Part shown: positions 35,487 through 46,140 of the stretch, piece after piece
Layout of the letters: the number at the start of each line of letters is the position of its first letter
Numbering within the stretch: the first letter of the stretch is position 1
Assembly (NCBI GenBank): GCA_963746255.1
Contig: CAVVAJ010000005.1
Coordinates: 682,001-746,000 of the forward strand
DNA: 64,000 nt
Source of the DNA: DAOVXM01 sp963746255
Lineage (GTDB): Bacteria > Chloroflexota > Anaerolineae > Anaerolineales > UBA4823
Reading direction: 5' to 3'
The notes under the pieces: model-generated
The model's input: only the letters and a program-made list of their open reading frames with translations
Told to the model about the DNA's origin: nothing
Database searches by the model: none
Made by a program: the position numbers and the translations under genes

Positions 35487-36263
35487 ATGAAACCCGTATT
35501 TTTTGCGACTCTACTGGTTTTGCTTTCCCTCGTCACAATTGCATGCAGTCCGGGTCAGCTAAGGGAAGGTCTGGAAGACGCAGGCACACAATCCTCAGCT
35601 ATGGGGGAAGAGAGGTCAGCTGAACAAGAAAAATATCAACAGCTGCGCCTCGATATGGTAGCTAATCAGATCCAAGGACGTGGTATATCTGACCAACTGG
35701 TTCTGAATGCTATGCGGACTGTACTCCGTCATGAATTTGTTCCTGAGGAATACTTATCTTCTGCATACAATGACCATCCGCTACCGATTGGATATGGGCA
35801 GACAATCTCTCAACCGTACATTGTGGCTTTGATGAGTGAAGTACTGCAGCTAAATCCAGGGGAGAAGGTATTGGAGATTGGAACTGGCAGTGGTTATCAA
35901 GGGGCTGTTTTGGCAGAGATGGGGATGGATGTATATACTGTCGAGATAATCTCCGAGCTCGCAGATCAGGCGGAGCAGCGATTGAATGACCTTGACTATC
36001 AACAGGTAGCGATATTGAATGCTGATGGTTATTTCGGGTGGGAAGAGCATGCTCCATATGATGCTATCATTGTCACAGCAGCGCCTGACCATCTTCCACA
36101 ACCCCTGGTCGAGCAGCTGAAACCAGGTGGGCGTTTGGTCCTCCCAATTGGCCCGGTGGGGGCTACACAGACACTATGGGTTTTTGACAAGGATCTGAAT
36201 GGAGAGCTTCAAGCATCGAATTTGGGTGCTGTCCGGTTTGTCCCTCTAACTCGCCAGGATTAG
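35487..36263 (+). CDS. Protein-L-isoaspartate O-methyltransferase with lipoprotein-type signal
   Basis: A 258-residue protein. Residues 1-20 look like a signal sequence ending in TIAC with cysteine 20, a plausible though not perfect lipobox. After a charged linker, the PIMT fold starts near residue 50. Motifs: HPLPIGYGQTISQPYIVALM (the PIMT signature) and VLEIGTGSGYQGAVLAE for SAM. PIMT methylates isoaspartyl residues to start repair of aged proteins and needs SAM. The signal suggests a location outside the membrane, where SAM is not expected. Its 3' end overlaps the converging next gene by 4 nt. Confidence 0.9.
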   Translation: MKPVFFATLLVLLSLVTIACSPGQLREGLEDAGTQSSAMGEERSAEQEKYQQLRLDMVANQIQGRGISDQLVLNAMRTVLRHEFVPEEYLSSAYNDHPLPIGYGQTISQPYIVALMSEVLQLNPGEKVLEIGTGSGYQGAVLAEMGMDVYTVEIISELADQAEQRLNDLDYQQVAILNADGYFGWEEHAPYDAIIVTAAPDHLPQPLVEQLKPGGRLVLPIGPVGATQTLWVFDKDLNGELQASNLGAVRFVPLTRQD

Positions 36264-38761
36264 GTTTTGGTGGCATTAAAGCCAGGTATTGAACTTTGGT
36301 TTAACCACCCACGGCGAGACCATAATATGAATATTATCATCGCCCCAAGGTAGCATACAGCCCCCAACCATATTACTTCGTTGAAACCATAATCGAGGGC
36401 AATCAGCGCCGCGATAACCGAGGCGACTACTGAGGCGCACCCATTAACCGCCCATGCCCAGGGGATGATCTTCGAGTTTATCCCCTCCACGCAGGATATC
36501 CCCAAAGGAAAAGGGTAACCCATGAAAAATGCGAGTGGAGCTAAAGACACAAAGACAATCAATATTCGCCCGGGAAGACTCCAACCTAAGGCCTGATTGA
36601 GAACCACTTGGCTGACGAGCGGTGAAAATCCAACCACCAATACCAGGGGGATATATACACTCGTACTTACTCGCGAAGATATGTGAGAGAAAAAGCTGCC
36701 CAATCCGGAAAAGAGCAATATCGTCGCTACGACAATTGCGAACGAGTAGGCAGGATAACCAAATAAGAGGATAAACTTTTGGAAGAGGGCGATTTCAACA
36801 AATAGATAGCCGATCCCAATCAGAGCGAAATACAGCAATACCTCAACCTGAAATCTTGGCATTTGATTACGATCATTGGATATCTCAGATACTTTGTTTT
36901 GGGATGTCTTTCTTTGGTTTGAAATTCTCGCAACTACCAATGGAAGAATGATCAAAAAAAGGCTCATTGCCAGTACGAGACCAAGCAAGATAATGAGGAC
37001 GAAATACCCGCTGCCCCCAAAAGGCTGCCATGTTTTCCCAAAAGAAGCCAATATTTCGGGGGTTTGCTCCCATTTGAAGAAATGAAAAAAGAACGGTCGG
37101 TTATCTGTAGGTGGTGATATCGAATACGGATAATCTGCGATAAATTTGGATGGGTTGTCAGATTCCAGGTAGGCGCGGAAGGTCTGGTAATAAACCGGCC
37201 CAGGCAGCTTGTTGTGGATGTTTACTTCCGTTTCCTGGATATCAGGAAGCCATACAAGATCGAATTTTCTCGAATTGGTAAACTCACGCAGCGCTATCAA
37301 CTCATCCTGATTCCAGCCCGAGGGTTTTATAAGATATGTCATCGTCTGGATGCTCCGATAGGCAATGATGACTTGATCAGGCTCCGTAATCCCTTGTAAC
37401 CGCAGTGCCTGGGCGATCGTGGTTAGTGCGCGTAACGATTCGCTGGGCGGTGTTTGCAGCCAGCGCGAGAAAACGATAATTCCATTTTCATCCAGCTGAT
37501 TGATCATTTGGACAAACATCTCGATTGTGAAATGATAGTTTTCAGATAAGCTGTAGGCACCATTTGTCACTGGTCGAAAATTGTCATTTAACGGCAGGTA
37601 AATTACCGCGAAGCGTTCGGTTGAAAACGCTAGATATCCACGGATCGGAGCCCGTACATAATTGACTGCAGGATTATTTAAAAGCACTGCGTTCTCAGGG
37701 ATTTTGGATAGTGCTTCAATAATCAATCGGTTTTCATATATCGCTTCGATCTGCCTGGTATTTCCCTGCACTGCTTGGTGGATTGGCAGACCACCTCCAA
37801 GGTCGAGGATCAAGGCATTCTGGAGAGACTGCAGCTGGAATGCGATATGTTCGGGCAAATATTCTGCCGCTCGGAATCCGATATCCGCATTAATTGGCAC
37901 AGCAAAGGTCTCGTCAGCATCGAGGGTTAGTGCATATTCCTCCGGCAGATCGATAGCTACCGTATAACTAAGACCTGGGAGTTTATGGGTGCTGACATCT
38001 GCTAAGAGATCGACGCGTGAGATGGCGTTCCAACCGCCAAAAATCCGCCTTGCTCCGGGTAATTGCAGCTGCAAACTCAGCTGCTTGTACGGCGAAATGG
38101 CCATCAACAGGGGTGAATTCTGCATGCTGTCGGCACCGATGAGCAGTCCACCCACAAATAACCCCAAACATAGCAGGACAATGACGAGTTTGCCGGTTTT
38201 TGATGCTCGAGCGCGGGGAAAAAGCATGTACCCTACCAAACCCAATATGGCGCAGGCCAATATCGCTCCTGATACACCCGCGATCTCGCCAATCCCCAGT
38301 GCAATAACCACTCCTGCGGCTGAGCCAATCAAATTGGCGGCATAAACGATATGGCTATCAACAGTTGCTGCAGATATGGCTGCGCCGATCCCGATCCCAG
38401 CTAATAGAAACGGCAAGCTCATCGCGAGATAATATAGACCTAGTAATAGGAATTGCCGGCGGTCCCAGGCGATACTGAAGCTGTCAAATGGCAGGAAATT
38501 TAATATTAGGTATGTCACTGCCAAAGTGAATGAGAAACCCAGACTGGAGATCGCTAAAAGATCGTTGAGGGGAGTATTTCTTAACCTTTGGGAGATGCTC
38601 AGCAGGCTACCGCTTGCACCGAAGCCCAATAACGATAAGCTAATCACGAGGAAAGCAAAATGGTAGTATTGTGCAACGGCCAGATAGCGAGTTAAGGTGC
38701 TCTCGAGCAGTAATGTCGCCGCTCCCAGGATCCCAACAGAATAAATGACTGGCTTATTCAC
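36260..38761 (-). CDS. Spermidine-synthase-like methyltransferase-fold domain fused to membrane helices
   Basis: An 833-residue protein. About seven N-terminal helices (residues 5-220) are followed by a soluble aminopropyltransferase-like Rossmann domain with ILDLGGGLPIHQA and then about seven C-terminal helices. Such fused proteins are common in bacteria and are annotated as spermidine-synthase-like transporters; the activity is unproven. The canonical polyamine-site acidic residues are not evident, so spermidine synthesis is doubtful. The start ATG overlaps the upstream GNAT gene stop by 4 nt, indicating coupling. Confidence 0.78.
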   Translation of the reverse strand: MNKPVIYSVGILGAATLLLESTLTRYLAVAQYYHFAFLVISLSLLGFGASGSLLSISQRLRNTPLNDLLAISSLGFSFTLAVTYLILNFLPFDSFSIAWDRRQFLLLGLYYLAMSLPFLLAGIGIGAAISAATVDSHIVYAANLIGSAAGVVIALGIGEIAGVSGAILACAILGLVGYMLFPRARASKTGKLVIVLLCLGLFVGGLLIGADSMQNSPLLMAISPYKQLSLQLQLPGARRIFGGWNAISRVDLLADVSTHKLPGLSYTVAIDLPEEYALTLDADETFAVPINADIGFRAAEYLPEHIAFQLQSLQNALILDLGGGLPIHQAVQGNTRQIEAIYENRLIIEALSKIPENAVLLNNPAVNYVRAPIRGYLAFSTERFAVIYLPLNDNFRPVTNGAYSLSENYHFTIEMFVQMINQLDENGIIVFSRWLQTPPSESLRALTTIAQALRLQGITEPDQVIIAYRSIQTMTYLIKPSGWNQDELIALREFTNSRKFDLVWLPDIQETEVNIHNKLPGPVYYQTFRAYLESDNPSKFIADYPYSISPPTDNRPFFFHFFKWEQTPEILASFGKTWQPFGGSGYFVLIILLGLVLAMSLFLIILPLVVARISNQRKTSQNKVSEISNDRNQMPRFQVEVLLYFALIGIGYLFVEIALFQKFILLFGYPAYSFAIVVATILLFSGLGSFFSHISSRVSTSVYIPLVLVVGFSPLVSQVVLNQALGWSLPGRILIVFVSLAPLAFFMGYPFPLGISCVEGINSKIIPWAWAVNGCASVVASVIAALIALDYGFNEVIWLGAVCYLGAMIIFILWSRRGWLNQSSIPGFNATKT

Positions 38762-39300
38762 TGGTTATTTCTCTTAGATTGCTTGGATAAATCTAACTCG
38801 AGCTCAATTTCATCACGAATCGGTACACCATCAATGCCATAGAAGGGGATCTCGGGCTTTAGTTTTCGTGATTCCTTGATTGCATCATAATGTATAGCAG
38901 TTATTTTAAAGCCTCGCTTATGATAAAAGTCCAGTGCAGGTTGGTTGTCATTGGTGGTAATCAACCACAACCTCGTGCAATTCTTTTCGATTGCATGCAT
39001 TTCTACAGTCTTTAATAGCGCTGTTCCAATTCCAATCCCTTGAATTGAACTGTTGAGAGAGACGATTTCGCAGTGGTCAGCTTCGATATAGAATGTAATT
39101 AACCCCACGATATCTTCACCGAATAATGCAACATATCCGGGCAAAGCGCTTGCATCATGGATCCTGCCACGGGTGACGATCAGGTGGGAGCCCCAGTGGT
39201 GGTGGAGATAACGACTGATTTTCTCTTGGTCTTTCCCGACCAGGATACGAAAGGGTGATTTATAATTGTGTGTGGGGTCATGCATTTTCGAGAAATCCAT
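38758..39300 (-). CDS. GNAT-family N-acetyltransferase
   Basis: A 180-residue acetyltransferase. The acetyl-CoA loop is in SSIQGIGIGTALLKTVEMHA, and the later ITTNDNQPALDFYHKRGFKI is the usual motif B. The C-terminal tail IPFYGIDGVPIRDEIELE is typical of small-molecule GNATs. The acceptor is unknown. Its stop overlaps the start of the spermidine-synthase-like fusion gene, so the two form an operon. Confidence 0.9.
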   Translation of the reverse strand: MDFSKMHDPTHNYKSPFRILVGKDQEKISRYLHHHWGSHLIVTRGRIHDASALPGYVALFGEDIVGLITFYIEADHCEIVSLNSSIQGIGIGTALLKTVEMHAIEKNCTRLWLITTNDNQPALDFYHKRGFKITAIHYDAIKESRKLKPEIPFYGIDGVPIRDEIELELDLSKQSKRNNQ

Positions 39301-39529
39301 GTATCACAAAATTCATCACTAGGGCAGGTAGCCGGGCTTTACTATTTTAGCAAAGCTTTTCTTGATTGTGCCGCAAGTTTGGATTGCTATGCAAAAGACA
39401 GGTCACCTGCAAAAAATTTGGATATTGTTTCTGAGATTGACAGGTAATAATATTCCTCGTTATTGGCGGCTTCCCTCCGCAAAACGTAAAGTATAAATGT
39501 ACAATGATTATTAACATCACTTTAAATCC

Positions 39530-39559
39530 TTGACATCAAATCCTGGCATATGGTATCTT
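39530..39559 (+). promoter_or_regulatory. Sigma-70-like promoter TTGACA-18-TATCTT
   Basis: A perfect -35 box TTGACA lies at 39530-39535 and TATCTT at 39554-39559 after 18 nt. Transcription would begin near 39566. The strong terminator 200 nt downstream suggests it makes a short RNA or a leader. Confidence 0.5.
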
Positions 39560-39565
39560 TATTTT

Positions 39566-39780
39566 AGGTAACCATGGGTACACTGATGGGATTATTTTCC
39601 AACCTATGTATCTGTTTTTGTGAATCAAATGTATGTCCAAAACTAGAATATACATTACGTCTGGGAATAAGAAGTATTTTAGAGATTCCATGGTCATCTC
39701 CGGTTGTAATTTGGGATCAGTCCGATTTTCCTCTAGAGTTCATTCAACCTACGTGCAAAAAAGCATGTAGGGTTTTTTTT
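39566..39780 (+). ncRNA. Candidate small RNA or attenuated leader, about 215 nt
   Basis: The segment is bounded by the promoter at 39530-39559 and by a strong intrinsic terminator at 39748-39780. No open frame stops within it; the only longer frame continues past the terminator, so it does not look coding. I do not recognise a known RNA family. It lies about 190 nt before the first subtilase gene, so it may be an independent small RNA or the prematurely ended form of the subtilase leader. Confidence 0.4.
39748..39780 (+). terminator. Strong intrinsic terminator
   Basis: CCTACGTGC (39748-39756) pairs with GCATGTAGG (39763-39771) over 9 bp with one G-U pair. The loop is six A and the stem is followed by a run of eight T. 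This is a textbook factor-independent terminator on the plus strand. Confidence 0.85.
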
Positions 39781-39965
39781 ATAAACACACTGGTCGATCA
39801 TCAAATTGATTTTTAAAATCCAGCAATTCTTCGCATGCTGAAAGACTCTATAAATTGAAATTTCCAAATTATGAAAGGAGGGAACGATTACAGATCAATT
39901 TCTAAACCTGTACGAGGTCATTACATCACACGAGGGCGATCTAGATCAAGATACGGAGGGTATCA

Positions 39966-42900
39966 ATGTATAGAAAAATTGGCATCAGCATTTCACTACT
40001 GCTTGCTGTAAGCGTAGTACTGGCGTTGTTTAGTGCGCCGTTGGGTGGGTTAGCAGCAGATCGCAGTGAGCAAAGGTCAGGAACGTATCTAACTCGAAGA
40101 ATCAAGTGCAGCAGCGATCGTCACCGCTATGGCATCCGAGGCGGCGATTAATAAGATCGATCCCGTGCTGCGTGAAAAGATGGAAGCTAGAAGCACCGAG
40201 CTGGTGAATATCTACGTTTCCGTAACAGAAGCCACAGATCTCAGCAAGTATATGGATAGAATCATCATGCGCCCCGCAGTCTTTGGCGGGATACGCAATG
40301 TGTACGGGCAGACAACCGTGAATAAGCTGGTGAAAATTGCGAATCTGCCCACTGTCGCTGCTGTTGTCGGGGTTGGAGAACTGCTGGAGAAACCATATGA
40401 TCCGGAGGTGGATCGAACCCCATTGGATTTACAAAGCCGTTTGGAAGAGCTCTTGGCGAACGAAGTCCCCTATAGTGAGACCGACAAAGAAGACAGCATG
40501 TCGATCCAAGGATGGTTTGATGTACTGGATGGGCACAAATCTGCTGAAGCGTGGGCAAAGGGATATACCGGTGATGGGGTGGTACTAGGGATTCTCGATG
40601 ACGGGGTTGACTTCGGGCATCCTGACCTGCAGGGGACTTATGCAGTGGTAACAGATCCGAGTTCACCTTACTTCGGCTGGCCGATGGCATTCTCCCAAGT
40701 GTCGGTGTATTACTTCGCTTCTGAGATAGATTACCAAGATTTGGGAGCTGTCGGTATCACCCAAGGGTGGAATGGCTCGCGCTGGTCGGATACGCAAACG
40801 ACAGAGATACCAACAGAGGGACCAGCGGGTGTGTTCAAGATCAAATACACTCCCGTTGGAAGCACGTCAAATTTCAGTTATATCGTTCCGACAACCAGCC
40901 TTTCTGGAGAGTACAAAATCGGCACACATCATGACCGCGATTTGCTAGGACTGTACAACAACCGGGTAGCAGTCTTGGTTGTAGATGAGAACGTTGCTGG
41001 AGTATACGATACTGTCTACGTTGACCTGGATAACGATAAGGACTTTACCGATGAGAAACCGGTAACCAAAGACAGCCCAGAAGTCTATCGTGACATCGAC
41101 GGCGATGGTTACGCTGATTTATCTGGGGGTCTCCTTGTCTGGATCAGCGATGGTGCAAATACACCACCCACTGCGGATTGGCTCTGGGGAGTAGCATGTG
41201 GAGACGAAGTGGGAACCCTGAAGGCATGTCCGGATCAGGGCGAACTGCTGCTCTTTGCCGGAACTCTGGATGCCAACCCGGTAGGCAGCCACGGCACCCT
41301 TTGTGCTTCCAACGCAGCTGGGCAAGGTGTGATCGCGGGCGGATTGTCCGCCCAACCGTTCGCAGTACCAGGCATGGTTGTCGGTGCAGCACCAGAAGTC
41401 GGGATCATGGATTTTGGCAACCATTACTACTCGGGTACGGATGAAGATGAGTACCTAGTTGTAGCTCTTGGCTATGACGGAGTTCCAGATTCTGGAGATG
41501 AAGTGCAAATTGCCAGCAACTCTTACGGCAATTTCACCCAAATGTGGGGCAGTTGGGGATATTATGGTCGCTTGATCACAGCCTTGAACACATCGATTGC
41601 ACCGACTTCTACCTGGGTATTCTCTTCGGGTAATGAAGGACCCGGCTACGGCCCGCAGGAGGGCGACAGCAGCCCAACTACGCTGCAGGTCGGTTCTTCC
41701 ACGCAATACGGCTCAACCAACTGGGATTCTATCTCGAGCATCGATCAGATTGTCTATGGCGATCCCAACTCTTTCTTTGCAAAAGGGCCGAACCGCGATG
41801 GTACCTCTGGCTTAGATATCCTGGCGAATGGTGGGCGAGGATCTGGCGATGCGAACCTAAACTATGTCTTGAACGGGTGGACGGCCTGGGAGACGTGGGG
41901 CGGGACCAGCCGCTCGGCACCGTTAGCAGCCGGCAATCTGGCGTTGGTGTATGATGCTTATATGGAAAAATATGGCGAATGGCCGACCTGGGATATCGCC
42001 AAAGCGCTCTTCAAGAGCGGTGCAACGAATGCGATTAGTGCACCCTTCTACCAGGGTGCAGGTGTGGTCAATGCTGATCGTGCAACCGACTTGGCGGCAG
42101 GATTATATGGGGTATATGCTGCTCCAACCGAATGGCAGGTTGGCGATTGGGAAGGGGAGAACTACCTCAACTTTGCTAATATTGCCTGGCCTGGTCAAAC
42201 GTATACCCAAACGTATACGGTATACAACCCATCCCTTGTTGATATTACCGTAGATCTCTCGGATGGGGTTATGATGAAGTTCGATGGGTATACAACTTCC
42301 TTTACGACATCATCGCAGAGTGAGGAGAGTGATTTCAACTTCCACACCCCGGACTACTTGATGGAGATGGACGACAGTCTGATCCCTGCTGACACAGAAT
42401 TAATGGTTGTCCGCTACGCACATCCTTACGATACTTTCGATCCAGATTACGCCTTTGATGGGGCCCCGAACAGTTCTTGGCGCTTTATGGTGTACAACTG
42501 GACCGATGTCAATGAAGATGGCATGCTGTGGGAAGATCGAGACGGGAACGGGGTGGTAAACCATCTGGATGATACTCAGGCGGCTTGGATAACGATGGTT
42601 TCTACCGCCCAGCCTACAGCCATCCAAATACTGAGATCCAACCTGGGGAGTATGTACGCATGGATTATGAATTTGGAGGCTTGGCAATCCCGATCATGAT
42701 CCGCGATCCGCTTGACCGTATGGCAGATGGATACTTCTTCGGATTCCAGCACCGTAACAATGATGGCACGGTTGACCAAACAACCATAGCGATCGAAGTG
42801 GAGTTCTACAAAAGGGCTGATTGGGGTTGGCTCTCGCTTGATAAGAGCGACTTGCTTGTACCGATCAGGAGATATGGCAACCTTCGAAGCTGAAGTAGCT

Positions 42901-44662
42901 GTCCCATCCGATGCCGAACCAGGGGCTTACGAAGGCGTCATCTATGTGGAAGATCCAGGCGATCTTTTACATAGCGAGCACGAAACAGTCTTGCCTGTTG
43001 TCGTTAATGTGATTGCTGATCTAGAAGACAACGCATCACTCTCTCTGGGAGGAGAACTAAGGGCGGACACGCTCTACGATAACAGCAATACCTATGGATA
43101 CTTCAACTGGTATGGTGGCGGCTGGACAGGGGCAGGCGATTGGCGGCATTACTTCTTCAATGTAGATGCGAATGATGTCGCAAATCAGAACCTTCTCGTC
43201 CACACATCCTGGGATACGGGTTATCCGACCGACTTCAATACTTTTGTGCTTGGACCGACCTATGACTGTGCATCGAATGGTGAAGAACCGTGCGCATGGT
43301 ATCAACCAGATCCAGATTTTGGCCAGCCCGACCCGCTGATCTTTGGTCCATACACGCTGCAGCCAATCGGGCAGAGTGAACCGTTCCGATCAGGGGCGAC
43401 TTATCCATTCTGGACCAGTACTGGTGGCCCAGACGACTGGTTGGTTGTGCCTTTTGGTATGTCTGGACTGCATGAGATTGCGCTGCACAACGTACTCTTT
43501 GAAGCAGACACAATGACTACACGGGTTGCAGTTGACGTAGGAACGATCCTGAAGACGATGGATGTAGATCCTTCGGTTGGAGAAGTAGTCGATGACGTGC
43601 TGTATTCGCATGGGAATAGTGGTGAAATTACCTTCTATTTCACCCCAACCCTGGAGATGCCGGATCTGACTGCAACACTCTCAGGTCCATTAGCAACAAC
43701 AACATATGGCCCGTTCATCATCAATATCCCCGATGCTGGAGGCAGCTACGATCCATGGGATCCGAACAATGTTTGGGAACCGATCGAAGTAACCCAAGCT
43801 GGAACAACTGAACTTGGTGTACACCTGTATACCGAAGAGGCTCAAGACCCCGATCTGTTTTTGGTATACGATGTAAATGAGAATGGTGTTCCCGATGCTG
43901 GAACTGATTACGTGGTCAGCGAATTGGCAATTCGACTGGGACTGATGAAGAGATCGTCGTCAGCAACCCGGATCTCGGGCAGTACCTGGTCGTGTTCCAC
44001 GGCTATTCGATCGATCCAACCGATGGTGTCGACATGGATTGGGAGTGGTGGACGACGGCACCTGCAGATTATCCAAGCGAAGAGGCAGAATGGTTCAACG
44101 AAGCAGTAACCGTCGACCAGGATACACCTGGAGACCCACTCAGTGCAAGTGTCGTGATGACATTCACAACAACTGTCCGTAGTGCAAACCTGCACTTCCT
44201 GCTGACAGGTATCCCGGACGGCTCAAATGTCGATCTCTACTTGAGCGATGACTCGGGTGTAATCGCCTCATCAACGAATGCTGAGAATGCTGATGAGCTG
44301 ATCACTTGGTCACCGGGAGCTGGTGAGTATCGCTTGGGAGAGGGTAAAGACTACACCATCTGGGTGTTGGGCGAAGATGTTCCTGATGGTCCGATCATAC
44401 CTAATCTGAAAGTGTGGAGCGACGAAGTCAACATTTGGCTTTCGACAACCTCACCAGATGTTGTTGTCAACGCGATAGACCCGAATGAATCAGTCGATGT
44501 CATTGTGAACTATGCAATGGACAATTGGCTGCCGAGGAAACAATCGGAGCACGTTTCGTCGTTGGTTCATCGGTTATCGAGGGAGCTTTCGACGAATATA
44601 TCCAGATCACGAAGAGTGGAAAGCTGCGCGCGCTGTACATGCCGATCATCGCGCGGCATTAG
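39966..44662 (+). pseudogene. Large secreted subtilisin-like (S8) protease gene broken by five frameshifts
   Basis: The signal peptide (MYRKIGISISLLLAV..., ATG 39966 after GGAGGG) and a protein of about 1560 residues can be followed through five frame changes. These lie near 40086-40093, 42585-42592, 42864, 43920-43937 and 44528. The longest single frame is 40129-42699. The S8 triad is intact: Asp in LDDGVDFGHPDL (about 40590-40620), His in GSHGTLCAS (about 41284-41310), Ser in GTSRSAPLAAG (about 41902-41934). The C-terminal part consists of beta-rich modules and ends IIARH before TAG at 44660. Between shifts the reading is clean, so inactivation is recent or the sequence has indel errors. 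An intact subtilase follows. Confidence 0.85.
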
Positions 44663-44695
44663 ACACGCGCATTATCTGCTCGGGCAATGCATGTT

Positions 44696-44731
44696 CAGGA
44701 CCCCTGGGTACTCCGGGGGTCCTGTTATTTC
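44696..44731 (+). terminator. Intrinsic terminator after the broken subtilase
   Basis: CAGGACCCC (44696-44704) pairs perfectly with GGGGTCCTG (44716-44724) around an 11-nt loop, and TTATTT follows. It lies 34 nt after the stop of the broken protease gene and just before the next protease gene. Confidence 0.8.
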
Positions 44732-44757
44732 CTGCGGGTGATAAAATTGGGAACGTT

Positions 44758-46140
44758 ATGCACATTTACCGAAAAATAATTAACCTACTCTTTATTGTGG
44801 GCTTTGTCTCGATATGGTTGGTCTATTCATTTCCAGCGGACGTTTTCGCGCGTAATAACAGATCCAATGAACCTGATGTCAAAGATGTTCAAGTTGGGAG
44901 CCCAGTGGAGAGCGACGGTGTCTTAGTTAAGTTCAAGGACCAAAAAGCCGGTGTAGAGTATCTTGCAACGATGCCGCAAGATGTGGCTAAGGTTAGAAAA
45001 CATATCAACGCTATCAATGTCTGGTTGTTGAAGAGTGATGGAATTTCAGACCAGGCATTATTGGAGCAGCTTATGGCAGACGATGCTGTTCTGTGGGCAG
45101 AGCTGAATGGGCTGATGCACATCACCGCATTAGAGCCGGACGACCCGTATTATCCCGGATATCAAGAGAATCTCAGGGTGATTGAGATGCCAGATGCCTG
45201 GGGAATCTCAACCGGCACAGGGAACGTGATTGCCATCATTGATACTGGCATCGATATGACTCATCTAGATCTAAAGGATAAGATTTGGCAGAACAGTGAT
45301 GAGATTCCTGGGAACGGTATCGATGATGACCAAAATGGGTATATCGATGATGTTCGAGGGTGGGATTTTGTAAACAACGATAATTCACCGCAGGATGACC
45401 ACTGGCATGGCAGCCACGTGGCGGGGATTGCCGCGGCTAACACAGATAATTCAATCGGTATCGCGGGGATATCCTGGGGCACCAAATTGATGCCGCTCAA
45501 GGCATGTAACATAACCGGTAATTGCTATTTCTCAGATGCGGCCAGTGCAGTGATTTATGCAGTTAATAATGGCGCAAAAGTATTAAATATGAGTTTTGGA
45601 GGTCCTGAGAATAATTCAACTTTAGAAGACGCTCTTTATTATGGTTTTGAGCACGGCGTGATCATGGTTGCCTCTACAGGGAATTATCTAACCGATGTAT
45701 TTTTCCCGGCGAGTTCGGTGTACACAATCGCTGTCAGTGCTACTGATAACGTAGATGAAATCTGGAATGATGGGGCATTGGGATCAAACTTTGGTGAGGA
45801 AGTGGATATTGCTGCTCCAGGTGTAAGCATTGTCAGCACAATCCCAGATGATCGTTATGAGTATGGGTATGCAACTGGCACTTCGATGGCCACACCTCAT
45901 ATAAGTGGTGTGGCCTCATTAATTTGGAGTGTGAATCCTTTGCTCACAGCGGATCAAGTAAAGCAAGTACTTCTCACGACCGCGGTCGATATCTCCGATC
46001 CTGGTTTCGATATCTACACCGGATATGGGCGAGTTGATGCTTATGCGGCATTGGCATATGCCCTGGTCAACCTACCGGAAATGCAAACGCTCTATTTCCC
46101 ATTAATTCAGTACGAATATTCAGATGCGCAAAAATTTTAG
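44758..46140 (+). CDS. Secreted subtilisin-like serine protease (S8)
   Basis: A 460-residue protease. An N-terminal membrane/signal segment spans residues about 7-25. A propeptide-like region (about 50-120, with VLVKFKD and INVWLLK) precedes the catalytic domain. The triad is D162 (IIDTGIDMTH), H217 (HGSHVAG) and S376 (GTSMATPH), with the oxyanion N309 in ASTGNY. A calcium-type insert NGIDDDQNGYIDD is present. ATG 44758 is taken as start because it begins the signal; the frame extends upstream into the previous gene region only by chance. It belongs to the fervidolysin/subtilisin-like secreted group. Confidence 0.93.
   Translation: MHIYRKIINLLFIVGFVSIWLVYSFPADVFARNNRSNEPDVKDVQVGSPVESDGVLVKFKDQKAGVEYLATMPQDVAKVRKHINAINVWLLKSDGISDQALLEQLMADDAVLWAELNGLMHITALEPDDPYYPGYQENLRVIEMPDAWGISTGTGNVIAIIDTGIDMTHLDLKDKIWQNSDEIPGNGIDDDQNGYIDDVRGWDFVNNDNSPQDDHWHGSHVAGIAAANTDNSIGIAGISWGTKLMPLKACNITGNCYFSDAASAVIYAVNNGAKVLNMSFGGPENNSTLEDALYYGFEHGVIMVASTGNYLTDVFFPASSVYTIAVSATDNVDEIWNDGALGSNFGEEVDIAAPGVSIVSTIPDDRYEYGYATGTSMATPHISGVASLIWSVNPLLTADQVKQVLLTTAVDISDPGFDIYTGYGRVDAYAALAYALVNLPEMQTLYFPLIQYEYSDAQKF

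Larger units (their letters stand above)
39301..39965. other. Intergenic region upstream of the subtilase genes
   Basis: About 665 nt between divergent genes. It holds a good promoter-like sequence, a strong intrinsic terminator and, between them, a candidate small RNA (listed separately). An 80-codon frame at 39574-39816 runs through that terminator and has no ribosome binding site. An AAGGAGGG purine tract near 39875 is not followed by a usable start codon. Confidence 0.6.

Noticed and set aside
39574..39816. 80-codon cysteine-containing frame
   Set aside because: It runs through a strong intrinsic terminator at 39748-39780 and lacks a ribosome binding site, so a short RNA is more likely than a protein.
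44512..44757. N-terminal extension of the second subtilase from 44512
   Set aside because: It overlaps the end of the first protease in another frame and the terminator; the signal peptide starts at ATG 44758.
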